From the NCBI GenBank assembly GCA_036785325.1, contig JAXIVH010000098.1:196001-260000 (forward strand): a stretch of 64,000 nt of DNA. Direction: 5' to 3'. The first letter of the stretch is position 1. Each line of letters starts with the position of its first letter. Both the position numbers and the translations under genes were made by a program. The notes below the pieces were generated by a model. It did no database searches. It saw nothing but the letters and a program-made list of their open reading frames with translations, and was not told the origin of the DNA. The stretch is from Urophycis tenuis (taxonomy: Eukaryota > Chordata > Actinopteri > Gadiformes > Phycidae). Positions 10,135-18,502 of the stretch are shown here, piece after piece.

Positions 10135-11145
10135 ATAAAGTGGATCAGGCCAAGACAGCAGAGGGAGCAAAAATCCAAGCAAAAGTTTTATTTTTCTAGC
10201 TTGGTGGCTATTTAGCCAAAAGATGTCAACAGTTCAAAATTACAATGTCCTTTTTTTTTTTCCAAAAAGTGAATTTTTGCAAAAATGAATCTTCAAAAAA
10301 ATTAATGTCAAAAATGGCAAAGTGAACAAACTGTTCAATGTCCCAGAATTGCTAATGTCTCTTTTCCAACAAGCAGAGAACACAATGGCAACAGAGTTCA
10401 AGGCACTCACCATATGAGATCAAACGCTAGACTCCCGACATCGGACTACGACAACATATATGAAGGAAGTGGCCAGCACCATTCTAACACATTCACTAGA
10501 CAAAATAAACAAAACACAGACTGATGCATCAGCGGGACATAACACCTCATCTACATAACCATTTGCCTAAGTGAGAAATAACATCTAACATCGCCAAACA
10601 TCATAGGAAATATTGAAACAATCAACGGTTTGGCCACAACCGTCTCAGTCAACCCTATGACGTTTTAGCCAGTTGCTCCAGACCGTTTCCGGGCGGAGCG
10701 AAATAAACTAGTCGTTGTTCCTTGACGGCACTCTTTGTCGCCCGTGGGTCCGTCAGCACCAAAGAACAACACAGTGGTATGAAACTTACTTTCTCTCTAT
10801 GTACTTACAAACCTCTAGAAACTTTCTAAGCACAATAAAAAGACAAGCATTTAAACTAGTTTGCTTTGTGTGGTCTTTTCAGGTTTTTTTTTTTTGTCCA
10901 TTTTTGCACACCTAAACAGAGCAGGAAAAGCCTCTTGGTTGCAGGTTAGCTTCGTGGCGTTTTGGGTAGCGCTTTCATCCAGCGCCTTTGGGGAAACTGA
11001 ACGCCAAAATCGGCGTGTGTGCAAGTGTATGTGAGTGCATGTGTGCGTCTGCAATACAGTATTTGAACTGGGAAAGGCAAAAAGGAAATGTGCGGTCCGT
11101 CCGTGACGGACCGCACATTTCCTAGTGTGCACACTACCGGTCTTC
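10135..11145. other. Foreign interval inside the hAT pseudogene
   Basis: About 1 kb separating two collinear parts of the transposase. I see no coding homology. It contains a poly-T run and the strong 19-bp hairpin at 11,083-11,123 near its right end. Ends with a clear target-site duplication were not found. Confidence 0.45.
11083..11123. repeat. Perfect 19-bp inverted repeat (hairpin)
   Basis: AGGAAATGTGCGGTCCGTC (11,083-11,101), a 3-base spacer and the exact reverse complement (11,105-11,123). It could form a very stable stem-loop or cruciform. It lies at the right edge of the interval interrupting the hAT pseudogene. Confidence 0.95.
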
Positions 11146-11699
11146 ACCAAAACTGCTTCAGAACAACTTGGATTTGGCGTGCATCAACATGTTGGTGACG
11201 GATGGTGGTCCCTCGATGGTGGGATCGAGGGGCTCGCTGGGAGAATGGTAGCTGCGGCTCCACATGTGAGATCTCTACATTGCCTCATTCACCAAAGCCT
11301 TCTCTGTGCCAAGCTCAGAGGTGAGTTAAAAGAGACCATGGCAATTATAAACTTAATTCGTTGTACCTCCAGTTTACAGCACCGCCTTTTCTGCAAGATG
11401 ACTTGACAAGTTGACTGACATGTCTGCAGGCCCAGCTTCCGGTGCGGTGAGTATGGCCATTGACGAGGGCACCGACCTACTTCGAAGGATTTTCTGTTTT
11501 AAAAGTGTTTTTATTGTATTTAGTGTCTTCATTTCTTTTTATGCATACTGCATACTTTTTATGCATATCGCGCATCCAGCATGACACACTGCTATTTATC
11601 CGATTGGAATATTCTGACTCGGACAATGGACGTTTTTCTACGTCCGAAAGACCGCACGGTGCCCCCTTTGTTCCGCTGCCGCTTTGTTTACAAACTCAC

Positions 11700-12020
11700 C
11701 GCTGTTTACAGATGCGCCGCCGGAAGAAAAAACGAGGCTCACGAGCCAGGATACTATGCAGAAATCGGAAACGTTATTTCGAACCACCTCTCCCCAGTAT
11801 TCCACTAGCTAACGTCCAGTCTTTAGACAACAAGCTAGACGAATTACAGACTCGGATAAGCGATCAGCGCGACGTTGGGAACTGCTGCGTCCTGACGTTC
11901 ACTGAGACATGGCTCGAGCCGACAATACCAGATTCCGCCATCACACCGGCGGGTTTCACTACCCACCGGCATGACAGGACCCAGGAATCAGGCAAGAGCA
12001 GAGGAGGCAGCGTTACATTT
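11700..12020 (+). pseudogene. LINE endonuclease N-terminal fragment
   Basis: Plus-strand coding for the start of an APE-type LINE ORF2: a basic segment 'RRRKKKRGSRARILCRNRKR', 'LANVQSLDNKLDELQTR', the catalytic Glu in 'VLTFTETWLEP' and 'AGFTTHRHDRTQESGKSRGG'. This pattern is common in fish jockey/Rex1-like LINEs. The open frame spans 11,460-12,110 but homology ends at about 12,020, where a minus-strand L2-like 3' end begins. Confidence 0.7.
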
Positions 12021-12690
12021 ACAGCACTTAGCAAACACTTATCCAAAGCGACTTACAAAGAGTACATTTGTCATAAGAAGGTGAACATTTCATTGCTGCT
12101 AATACAGTAAGAGAGTCACCAGAACAAGTTTCAAGCATTTCAATTGCCAGGTTAACCATTGCTAGTATACAACATCTCTGGCTAAGTACAACATATAAGA
12201 GCATGAGGGTAGATTTTTTTTTTTTTAATTGAATTTGGTTTTTAAGAGGATGGATCATGATGGATGGTGAACTCTGAACAAGGGAGTTGAGTCTCTTCCG
12301 GAAGATGGGGAGTGACTCTGCAGTCCTGACATTGGCAGGGAGCTCGTTCCCCCACTGCAATGCCAAAACGGAGAAGAGTTGTGATTTCGCCATCTGACCT
12401 TTTCCTTCTTTTAGTGATGGGGGTACCAGTCGACCAGTAGTTGAGCGGAGTGCACAGGCAGGGGCGTGGGGTTTCACTACCTTGAAGGTAGGTAAGGGCA
12501 GTTCCATTAATGGCTTTGTAGGCCAAAAGCATCATCTTGAATTTGATGCGAGCCACTACAGGGAGCCAGTGGAGGTCTTGGAAGAGGGGGGTCACATGGG
12601 AGAATTTGTGTCGGTTGAACACGAGGCCTGCTACAGCGTTCTGGATCCGCTGCAAAGGTTTTATCGTGGTTTTTTACATTAGCCTACATT
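12021..12690 (-). mobile_element. L2-like LINE 3' end (LINE C family)
   Basis: Read on the minus strand: 'LQRIQNAVAGLVFNRHKF', 'LFQDLHWLPVVARIKFKM', 'KRRKRSDGEITTLLRFG', then a non-coding tail ending in TCGCTTTGGATAAGTGTTTG-like sequence, the L2 3' tail. The copy at 61,650-62,165 (+) matches it throughout. TTACAT occurs at both borders and could be a target-site duplication. The RT core is absent (5' truncated). It separates the endonuclease fragment on the left from ballast-like exons on the right. Confidence 0.8.
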
Positions 12691-12700
12691 TTTTGGATAG

Positions 12701-13029
12701 GTGCCATTGTAGAAAATGTGCTACTATGCCCACAGAAGCTGAGAATATTTGCTGTTTGGAGATACCACAGGTAACATTCTCACCACTAAACTAGAAACTA
12801 ATTTGTCTCTTCATAAGGTAACTAATTGTGCTTAAAAAATGACACTTACCGTTTCTAATTCAAATTCTAAATAGGTTAATAGACGACTACGGGAGGTCAA
12901 ACAACAGCTCACGTGTATGGTTGACCATCCTGGATTGGAGCCTGTCTGCCTCAATGTATACTCACTACAGAATGCCAGCAAAATATACAGACCAGACTAT
13001 GGTCCTCTATAGTTGAGAGGAATACACCA
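12701..13029 (+). pseudogene. P2X7-ballast-like domain, two decayed exons
   Basis: Exon 12,701-12,770 begins right after an acceptor (GGATAG) and encodes 'RCHCRKCATMPTEAENICCL'. A GT...AG interval of 104 bp follows (12,771-12,874). Exon 12,875-13,029 then encodes 'VKQQLTCMVDHPGLEPVCLN' and 'VYSLQNASKIYRPDYGPL', an in-frame TAG (likely from CAG), and a GTAAGT donor. Cys spacing and the acceptor position match the better copy at 16,272-17,606. The domain is the zinc-binding cytosolic 'ballast' found at the C-terminus of P2X7 receptors, but no channel domain is present. Probably a remnant of a second Kolobok-type element. The third exon was not found. Confidence 0.65.
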
Positions 13030-13347
13030 GTAAGTTGTGCTTTGTTAAAGAAGTTAATAAAATAAGTTTAGAGTTTTGACTGTGTATTCCACCAACAAAT
13101 GTTGTGCCTTATTTACATCAGGGGGGGGGGGACCTTTAACATCATCACAAAACAAGCATATCATATGATTTATTGGAGCTAAGAAATATTTTTTAAGGTA
13201 ACAGGTTGGTTTAATATACACCCTCTGGTGCAACCTAGACACATCATCAGTGATGTAACCTGAGGACATAGGGTGTTTCGGGTCTCTCAACATCAGATAC
13301 CCTCGCCCAGGCGACCCAGCTGGGGGTGATCAGACCCCGGCTTGTGT

Positions 13348-13784
13348 CTAGGTAGCTTGTGTGGCCCACGGATCACCCCTCCAGAGCCATCTTGATGCCT
13401 TCTCAGCAGCATCAGTGGTGTTTTTGATGGCTTTCTTGCTGTGCAGTCCCCTTATTCCCAACAACTTGAGGGTCCTGCAGAGTGACTGGCATGCGAACCC
13501 TCGGCATCCAACCTCAATGGGGCTGCACCGAGTCTTCCATCCGTTGCACCCTCTTCCTCTCAAATGCCTCCTCCATCCGGTCTTCCCAGGGCACAGTCAA
13601 CTCCAGCAGTATCACCTGCCTTGTTGATTCTGACATAAGAACCAAGTCCGACCTAAGTGTGGTCACTGCAATGGTCTCTGGGAATTTAAGCTGTTTCCCC
13701 AAGTCCACCTTCAGCTGCCAGTCCCTAGCTGTTGTCAGGAGCCCCCCTGTTTGGCTTGGGCGGTGTTGTGGCTTCTCTCCAGCT
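13348..13784 (-). pseudogene. R2-like LINE restriction-like endonuclease, C-terminal part
   Basis: This continues the LINE ORF on the other side of the inserted element. 'AGEKPQHRPSQTGG' joins directly to 'ITFVK' at 17.8 kb when the insert and one TTAA are removed. It then carries 'ARDWQLKVDLGKQLKF', the PD-(D/E)xK core 'LRSDLVLMSE...VILLELTVPW' (RSD instead of the usual RPD), and, after a frameshift near 13,540, 'IEVGCRGFACQSLCRTL' and 'AAEKASRWLW'. It cuts target DNA in intact elements. Confidence 0.8.
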
Positions 13785-14042
13785 TTAAAGAGCAATTTGC
13801 AGGTTAATTTTTTAAAGAAATGTATCCTCAACCTTGTTTGGAAATGAGCATTTGAAAAGTTAATGTAGGAATTAATATGCTTACAATACATAAGGGCACA
13901 AATTTGGAGGAAAAAGTTTGAGCAACTGCTCCTAAAAACTGTTTTTTTTCCAACACCGCGTCATATGACGTATCAAAAGGGAGACGTCCAAAGAGACCCG
14001 CATTAAACGCACTGTAGCTGATCTGGAGTTTGACCAAAACAA

Positions 14043-14234
14043 ATGGTGAATCATTGTGTATGTGCAGGTTGCACACATTCAAACTCTTCAGGAGGACATC
14101 GAGTCCACAATTTTTCCGATAGGAAACTGGAGCGTGTTAGTTTTCGTGCCTGGGTGCGTTTTGTGTAAGTGAAGAGACAGGACTTCTCTGCTGTATTCGT
14201 CGATTCAGCACTACGGAAACGTGAACTGTTCAAG
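14043..14234 (+). pseudogene. THAP-domain exon of the Kolobok transposase
   Basis: A 64-codon exon from ATG (14,043) to a perfect donor AAG|GTAAGT. It reads 'MVNHCVCAGCTHSNSSGGHR', then 'RKLERVSFRAWVRFV', a TAA stop where relatives have Gln, and 'VKRQDFSA'. C5, C10 and the aromatic Trp fit the THAP C2CH zinc finger, which binds transposon ends. The distal C-x2-H half is lost: the position of 'CSAHF' reads 'DSALR'. Nonsense change plus lost zinc ligands make the exon dead, although splice sites are intact. Confidence 0.75.
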
Positions 14235-14437
14235 GTAAGTACAGTTTTCTAACGTTTGCTAACTTCCAAATTAGTCAGCATAATTAATTAAATAATGACA
14301 AGCAACGTGTGATACCTGTTAATTGTAGCAAAGCTATGTCGTAAAACCGTGTAAAACCAGCTAATAATGTATGATAGCTCACGTTAGCTAACGTTAGCAT
14401 TAGCAGACTATTCTGTAAAACCTTACCATATGATAAG

Positions 14438-14564
14438 TAGGGTTGCAACGGATCAAAAACCTCACGGTTCGGATAGGTTCGCGGATCAGAGTCACGGATC
14501 ATTTTTCGGATCAGCAAAAAAAAGACGGATCACGGATCAATGATGATGATCCGTTGCACCACTA
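14438..14564. mobile_element. 127-bp hAT MITE
   Basis: Flanked by perfect 8-bp duplications ATGATAAG (14,430-14,437 and 14,565-14,572). Terminal repeats are TAGGGTTGCAACGGATCA on the left and the complement of TGATCCGTTGCACCACTA on the right. An 8-bp duplication with these ends indicates the hAT superfamily. It sits in the gap between the THAP exon and the later transposase exons. Confidence 0.9.
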
Positions 14565-14757
14565 ATGATAAGACATAAGTGATTACATCAGTTTGCTAAC
14601 TTCAGAAATCCTGGAGTCAAATTACAGCTCGGTGACTTTGTTTTTACTGCTAAAAATGCAGAAACCCTCATCCATGCATTTATCACATCATTGTATGTAA
14701 TAAATGCATATATAGTCAGTTCTAGTAACATCTAAAAAAAAAAAAATGTTTATACAG

Positions 14758-15718
14758 GATCAACTGCAGCAGTTAAACTGGAGAGTGTCCACTAGGACAG
14801 CACTGGTGAAGGATGTCAGGCAGTTGTCCCCACAGCATCAGACCTTTTCACTGGAGGTGTTTCACTCACTCATCCTGCACTTTGGCTTTTTCATCCACAC
14901 AGGCTTTTCCTTCCTTGGGATGTACAGCAGGTAAATCCTGCTCTTCCATCCACCTCACTGTCCCCTCTGCCCGGCTCACCACCATGGGGAGCAGAACTTT
15001 CAGCCGCTCTGCCCCCAAACTCTGGAACTCACTCCCATCTGACATCCGAAATATTGACTCCCTCCCTCAGTTCAAATCCTCTCTCAAAACCCACCTTTTC
15101 AGGACAGCTTTCTCATTGTAGTTGTCATGTTGTTTTTACTTGCACTTTTAATGGTTTTGTTATTTGCTTGCTCTTGTTTAAATTGTAAAGTGTCCTTGAG
15201 TGACCTGAAATGCGCTTCTAAATAAAATGTATTATTATTATTGGTTTGAACTACACATTCATGTTTTCTACAAACTTCTCTTGGCAGCCCTGCATTTCAT
15301 TGCTAATGGCAGCAGAGAAGTTGCTCGAAACAGTGATGGTGAGGTACGGTATGCGGTTCCCTACCCAAGGTTCTGCAAAGGTGGCTGGGTAGTCCGTCCT
15401 ATCAAGGAGAAGCCATCATACGGTTAGCAGTTTGTCGGTCCCTAAATATGATTTATTATGCGAGTCGGTCCATGAGTCAACTATAATGTCACTGAATGTG
15501 ATCTAAATATTTGTTTCCTTCCTCCAGCATATGCATCAGCCCTCATGGAGTCTCTGAGAGTGGGATACTCCAGGTCACCACAGGCTCTACGAGAGAGCAG
15601 TGCTGCCTTGACTTCAACTACACCTGCACCACTTTCCAGATCCTGCCAGAACATCACCAAGGATGAGGCAGTTGGCTTGTATCTTGCACGACAATCATGT
15701 TTTAACACTGGCTATTAG
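14758..15718 (+). pseudogene. Kolobok-type transposase, three C-terminal exons
   Basis: Exon 14,758-14,930 encodes 'LVKDVRQLSPQHQTFSLEVF' and 'FSLEVFHSLILHFGF', ending at CAG|GTAAAT. The next exon, about 15,274-15,422, encodes 'LLLAALHFIANGSREVARN' and 'FCKGGWVVRPIKEKPSY'. Its expected acceptor reads CTACAA instead of CTACAG. The last exon, 15,528-15,718 (CCTCCAG|CA...), encodes 'YASALMESLRVGYSRSP' and ends 'SCFNTGY' stop. All phases fit. The pattern DVRQLSP..HQT..LE.FHS and LLLAALHF is the C-terminal region of fish THAP-type transposases. Central catalytic exons are absent between 14,235 and 14,757. Confidence 0.75.
14935..15242 (+). mobile_element. L2-type LINE 3' end
   Basis: Plus-strand fragment encoding the C-terminus of an L2 ORF2 ('FSRSAPKLWNSLPSDIRNID', 'FKSSLKTHLFRTAFSL' stop), followed by a tail ending TAAATAAAATGTATTATTATTATT. 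It lies inside the intron between two transposase exons, so it inserted after the Kolobok-type element arrived. Confidence 0.85.
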
Positions 15719-16271
15719 CGTGAAACTTGGCATTATGCCTGCTGTTATATTATTTTTGCACTATGTTTTAACCTTTGTTTCTGTTGGACAGGTACTGTAG
15801 GCTGTCGGCGGCAGTTCTTCCATGGTGTTGGTGTTCCCCTTTTCACTATTTCCTTTACAGTGTGAGTGCGGTGCCGCAGGTGTTTTAGTTGGATCCCTCT
15901 ATCTTGGTTTTGCCTCTCTGCCTTCCGGTAGGCCCCCACCCGGTCCCTTCATTTATTCTCCTCATGCTCAGCATCATTTTAAAAGAAGAATCATTAATTG
16001 TGTGAATAAAGTGTTCCCTCACCGAGCTCTTGCCTCGTGGGATTATTTCGAACCTGAGTGACCTTAAATAGTAATTTAATTTTCCGCGGGGCTAACTTCC
16101 CCCAAGTGGCGTTGTCAGAACCATTCCACCCTCGTGATTCTGCCACATGTTTGTTATTTGGTTGCTGATGTATGCAGGCTTTACTATCAATGCAGACCTG
16201 TTACATATATGTTATCTTAACTTCATAAAAAGGTTTTATACAGTAAGACACTTTGTGATTGTGAGTATTTT
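15719..16271. other. Convergent 3' interval of the TTAA element
   Basis: Lies between the transposase stop and the ballast-gene stop. It holds AATAAAGTGTTCCCTCACCGAG at about 16,003 and a GGCGTTGTCAGAA word at about 16,109, which recalls an LTR end plus primer-binding site, but no matching second LTR or protein is visible. No other gene signal. Confidence 0.4.
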
Positions 16272-17606
16272 TTATTGATCATCACCCAAATGAGGCCAGT
16301 TAAAACCTTCATAAACTCCTCCTTCCTCTGGAAACTGTCTTCTGATGGCAGACACAACACATGGAGGTAAGGGCTTCCTAATGTGTCTGCCCAGAATGCC
16401 ATAGGCCCAGTGGACAAGCTGTCTGTAAGCTGTGTAGCGGTATTGCCTGGGGATATGGACATAATATCAATATTTGTAGTCATATTAATTTTGAAAAGTG
16501 TGATATAAGTAGAGAAGTTCTAAATACGGGCAACTTGTAATAGAGAAAATAAGATTGAGATTGTTTTAATATCTCAAATTTGCTATTTATCTCCATATTC
16601 ATACTAAGTTGTACTGTTCACTATTCTATTTCAAATTGGATATAGTATGTTATTTAAAAGCAATGACTCCTAGATTTAGAAACCTGCTACAACATCTATA
16701 TGTACTACACAAGGCTTCTATTATGATAATATAGAAAATAGGAGTAATAACTGAGTAATATACTCATGTCTGCTGGCCTGGAGAGGGCCATGCTCCTGCC
16801 TGAAATTCATGTAGGCTATCTGTAGCACAAAGGGGTTCAGACAGCATGCTTCAAAACCTGGGTGCAGTGTCAGGCATGGTATGTCACTTCTGGGGGTGAG
16901 ATTCTCCACCAGTGCCCAGAAGACATCCACCTCCCTGCAGCACATACTTTCCACAGGTGAGGCCATGGGCTGGCATCTCCCACACAAGCACCTATCAAAC
17001 AAGATGTTTATCAGGAAACTGTTTATGCTGTTTGTCTCTCTCTCTCTCTCTCTCTCCTCCGTCAACCTGCCTCTCTCTCCTCCGTCAACCTGCCTCTCTC
17101 TCTCTCTCTCTCCGCCGTCAACCTGCCTCTCTCCCTCCCTCCCTCCCTCCCTCCATCATTAACGGTAGAGCGTTGTATAACGTAGTTGTAGTTATATTAA
17201 CGTTACACAGTGCGAGTCGAGATATGACTGATACGTGCACGCAGGTTTCTGTTCTGGGTAAGTATCATTACTCATGCCGGTATTAATGCTAGTTTTCTTA
17301 TAGCCTGATACATGACAGCAAACTTTACAATGCTGTGATGTGAACGTAGCGTTAGACATCGTTAGCCAACGCCGGTCACTCACCAAGACACCTGCCCAGT
17401 ACTCCACCGATTCTCCTCACACCATAACTCAATTTCTCTCCTCTGACCGTTATTCCTTCTAACCCTGGTCTGTTCCTGGTCTATTTGACATTTGGCATTT
17501 GACATTTGACATTTGGCTCATAATTATAAGGCTGTGGTCCATCATATGCCTGTGAATAAACATTTACAACCTCTTCAGTGTCAAAACTGGCTTGCGATCC
17601 ATTCAT
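16272..17606 (-). CDS. P2X7-ballast-like protein, three exons, in Kolobok-type element
   Basis: Gene model on the minus strand. Exon A is 17,606-17,384 (ATG; contains 'DGPQPYNYEP' and ends '...STGQVSW', donor TTG|GTGAGT). Exon B is 16,991-16,764 (acceptor GATAG). Exon C is 16,446-16,272 (acceptor CCCCAG, stop TAA). Introns are 392 and 317 bp with GT-AG ends. The A-B junction creates 'W-CLCGRCQPM'. B continues 'VESMCCREV', 'CLTLHPGFEACCLNPFVLQI' and 'FRQEHGPLQASRHE'. C gives 'QYRYTAYRQLVHWAYGI', 'PPCVVSAIRRQFPEE' and 'FNWPHLGDDQ'. This is the Cys/His-rich zinc-binding ballast domain known from the P2X7 C-terminus, about 205 residues, without channel segments. Exons B and C are fully open. Exon A has a one-register slip at a 7-bp repeat (17,480-17,520), so it is either recently broken or starts downstream. 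It lies convergent to the transposase within the same TTAA ends. Confidence 0.75.
17034..17157. repeat. (CT)n with embedded repeat CTCCGTCAACCTGCC
   Basis: Long CT/CCCT microsatellite interrupted three times by (T)CCG(T/C)CGTCAACCTGCC-like words about 25-40 bp apart. It lies in the first intron of the ballast-like gene. Confidence 0.85.
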
Positions 17607-17815
17607 TTCTATTGTGTACAGTCTGACCGAACTCCCTTTTTCTACGTCACTTCCGGTTTGGCTTTTTTAGCTGCGGAAGTAAAATTAATTCACAAAAATG
17701 ACCGCAGAAGTCAATGTAGTGTATATATGAGTATATTGTTGTGAGAATCTAGTGCCTAAATTATCTTCCTACATATTGATCCACTGGAGTCTCTAACCTG
17801 CAAGCCGCTCTTTAA

Positions 17816-18500
17816 CAAAGGTGATTGAATGCCTAGCTGGCTGTTGCTGCTTGCTGAGTGAGATCCCTGCGCAGATGGTATCTGCTATCACCTTCAGCAC
17901 CTGGTCGTGGCGCCACCGGTAGCGCCCCTCACCCAGGGCTTTCGGGCAACAGCTTAGGATGTGCTCCAGTGATCCTCTCCTCTGGCACAGAGGGCAAGCA
18001 GGTGTTTCTGCCAGACCCCAACAGAAGAGGTTGGATGGGCTGGGGAGGACGTCGTAGACTGACTGGATCAAAAACTTTATCCGGAGCGGCTCCGCCTTCC
18101 AAAGCTCTGACCAAGAAATCTTCCGTTCCAGTGTCTGCTCCCATCTAGTCCATGCCCCCTGTTGTCTCATCCCGACCATCCTGCTCGAGCGGGTCTCCTC
18201 CAGTCCTGCTCGAACCTTTTCCTGGATAAGCTGCCACCTCTCCTTCCCCTAGGCCTTGTTGTACTGAGGTCTTGGGTTGCTCCCAAGCCCTGCCCGGCCT
18301 GTCGCAACTGCTCCCACCAGAACACCGTGGCGCAGCCATGCTTCAGCTTGCTCAACTGTCTCCTGGGCTCTCCACTTCCGACCAGTCTGCACTTCAATCC
18401 CAGCTGAGGAGACTTTGGTGTCACTCGAGTCTCTCTACAGCAGCACTTCTCTTGCACGGGTAACCATGAACTCCTCCAACAGACGACGGAAGGGAAGGGA
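17816..18500 (-). pseudogene. R2-like LINE thumb and CCHC knuckle
   Basis: The last part, 17,793-18,179, is open: 'RIKFLIQSVYDVLPSPSNLF', then 'CPLCQRRGSLEHILSCC', a C-x2-C-x7-H-x4-C knuckle that precedes the endonuclease in R2-type LINEs, and 'RHSITFVK'. Upstream parts to 18,500 are in other frames. The frame reads ...ACC TTT GTT AA at the TTAA target site; beyond it the codons to 17,793 belong to the inserted element. Confidence 0.75.
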
Positions 18501-18502
18501 AG

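Larger units (their letters stand above)
9480..11440 (+). pseudogene. hAT transposase (ZBED/GTF2IRD2-like), broken and interrupted
   Basis: Plus-strand remnants of a hAT transposase. A BED-type zinc finger begins at about 9,540 ('FNKEWTEKYA', then 'LICNECIAVSKEY' and later 'RRPFKTMHANFDATF'-like coding). It is followed by 'KKPFTDPETVKECMLAS', 'SIINSIKQIPISDTSN' and 'FETLLDKLRKAEVMSLAVDD', which includes the first acidic residue expected in hAT 'AVDESTD'. At about 10,130 the protein stops and resumes at about 11,150 with 'NMLVTDGGPSMVG' (second Asp motif), 'APHVRSLHCLIHQSLLCAKL' and 'TSSLQHRLFCKM'. About 1 kb of unrelated DNA lies between. Stops and shifts occur throughout. The C-terminal dimerisation domain is not seen. 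Function in life: cut-and-paste transposition. Confidence 0.8.
13789..17811. mobile_element. Kolobok-type TTAA element with THAP transposase and ballast gene
   Basis: Ends are defined by TTAA target-site duplications (13,785-13,788 and 17,812-17,815) and 18-bp terminal inverted repeats that match at 15 of 18 positions: AGAGCAATTTGCAGGTTA on the left and the complement of TAACCTGCAAGCCGCTCT on the right. Removing the element with one TTAA restores the R2-like LINE reading frame. TTAA targets plus a THAP-domain transposase fit the Kolobok superfamily. It contains a decayed transposase on the plus strand (14,043-15,718) and, convergently, a three-exon ballast-domain gene on the minus strand (16,272-17,606). 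Later insertions inside are a hAT MITE (14,438-14,564) and an L2 tail (14,935-15,242). It lacks the transposase core, so it cannot move alone. Confidence 0.8.

Noticed and set aside
15990..16125. LTR end with primer-binding site
   Set aside because: AATAAA plus GGCGTTGTCAGAA is suggestive, but there is no second LTR, no TG..CA borders and no gag/pol.
16272..17606. Part of a P2X7 receptor gene
   Set aside because: Only the cytosolic ballast domain is present. No P2X channel exons on either strand, and it lies within transposon ends.
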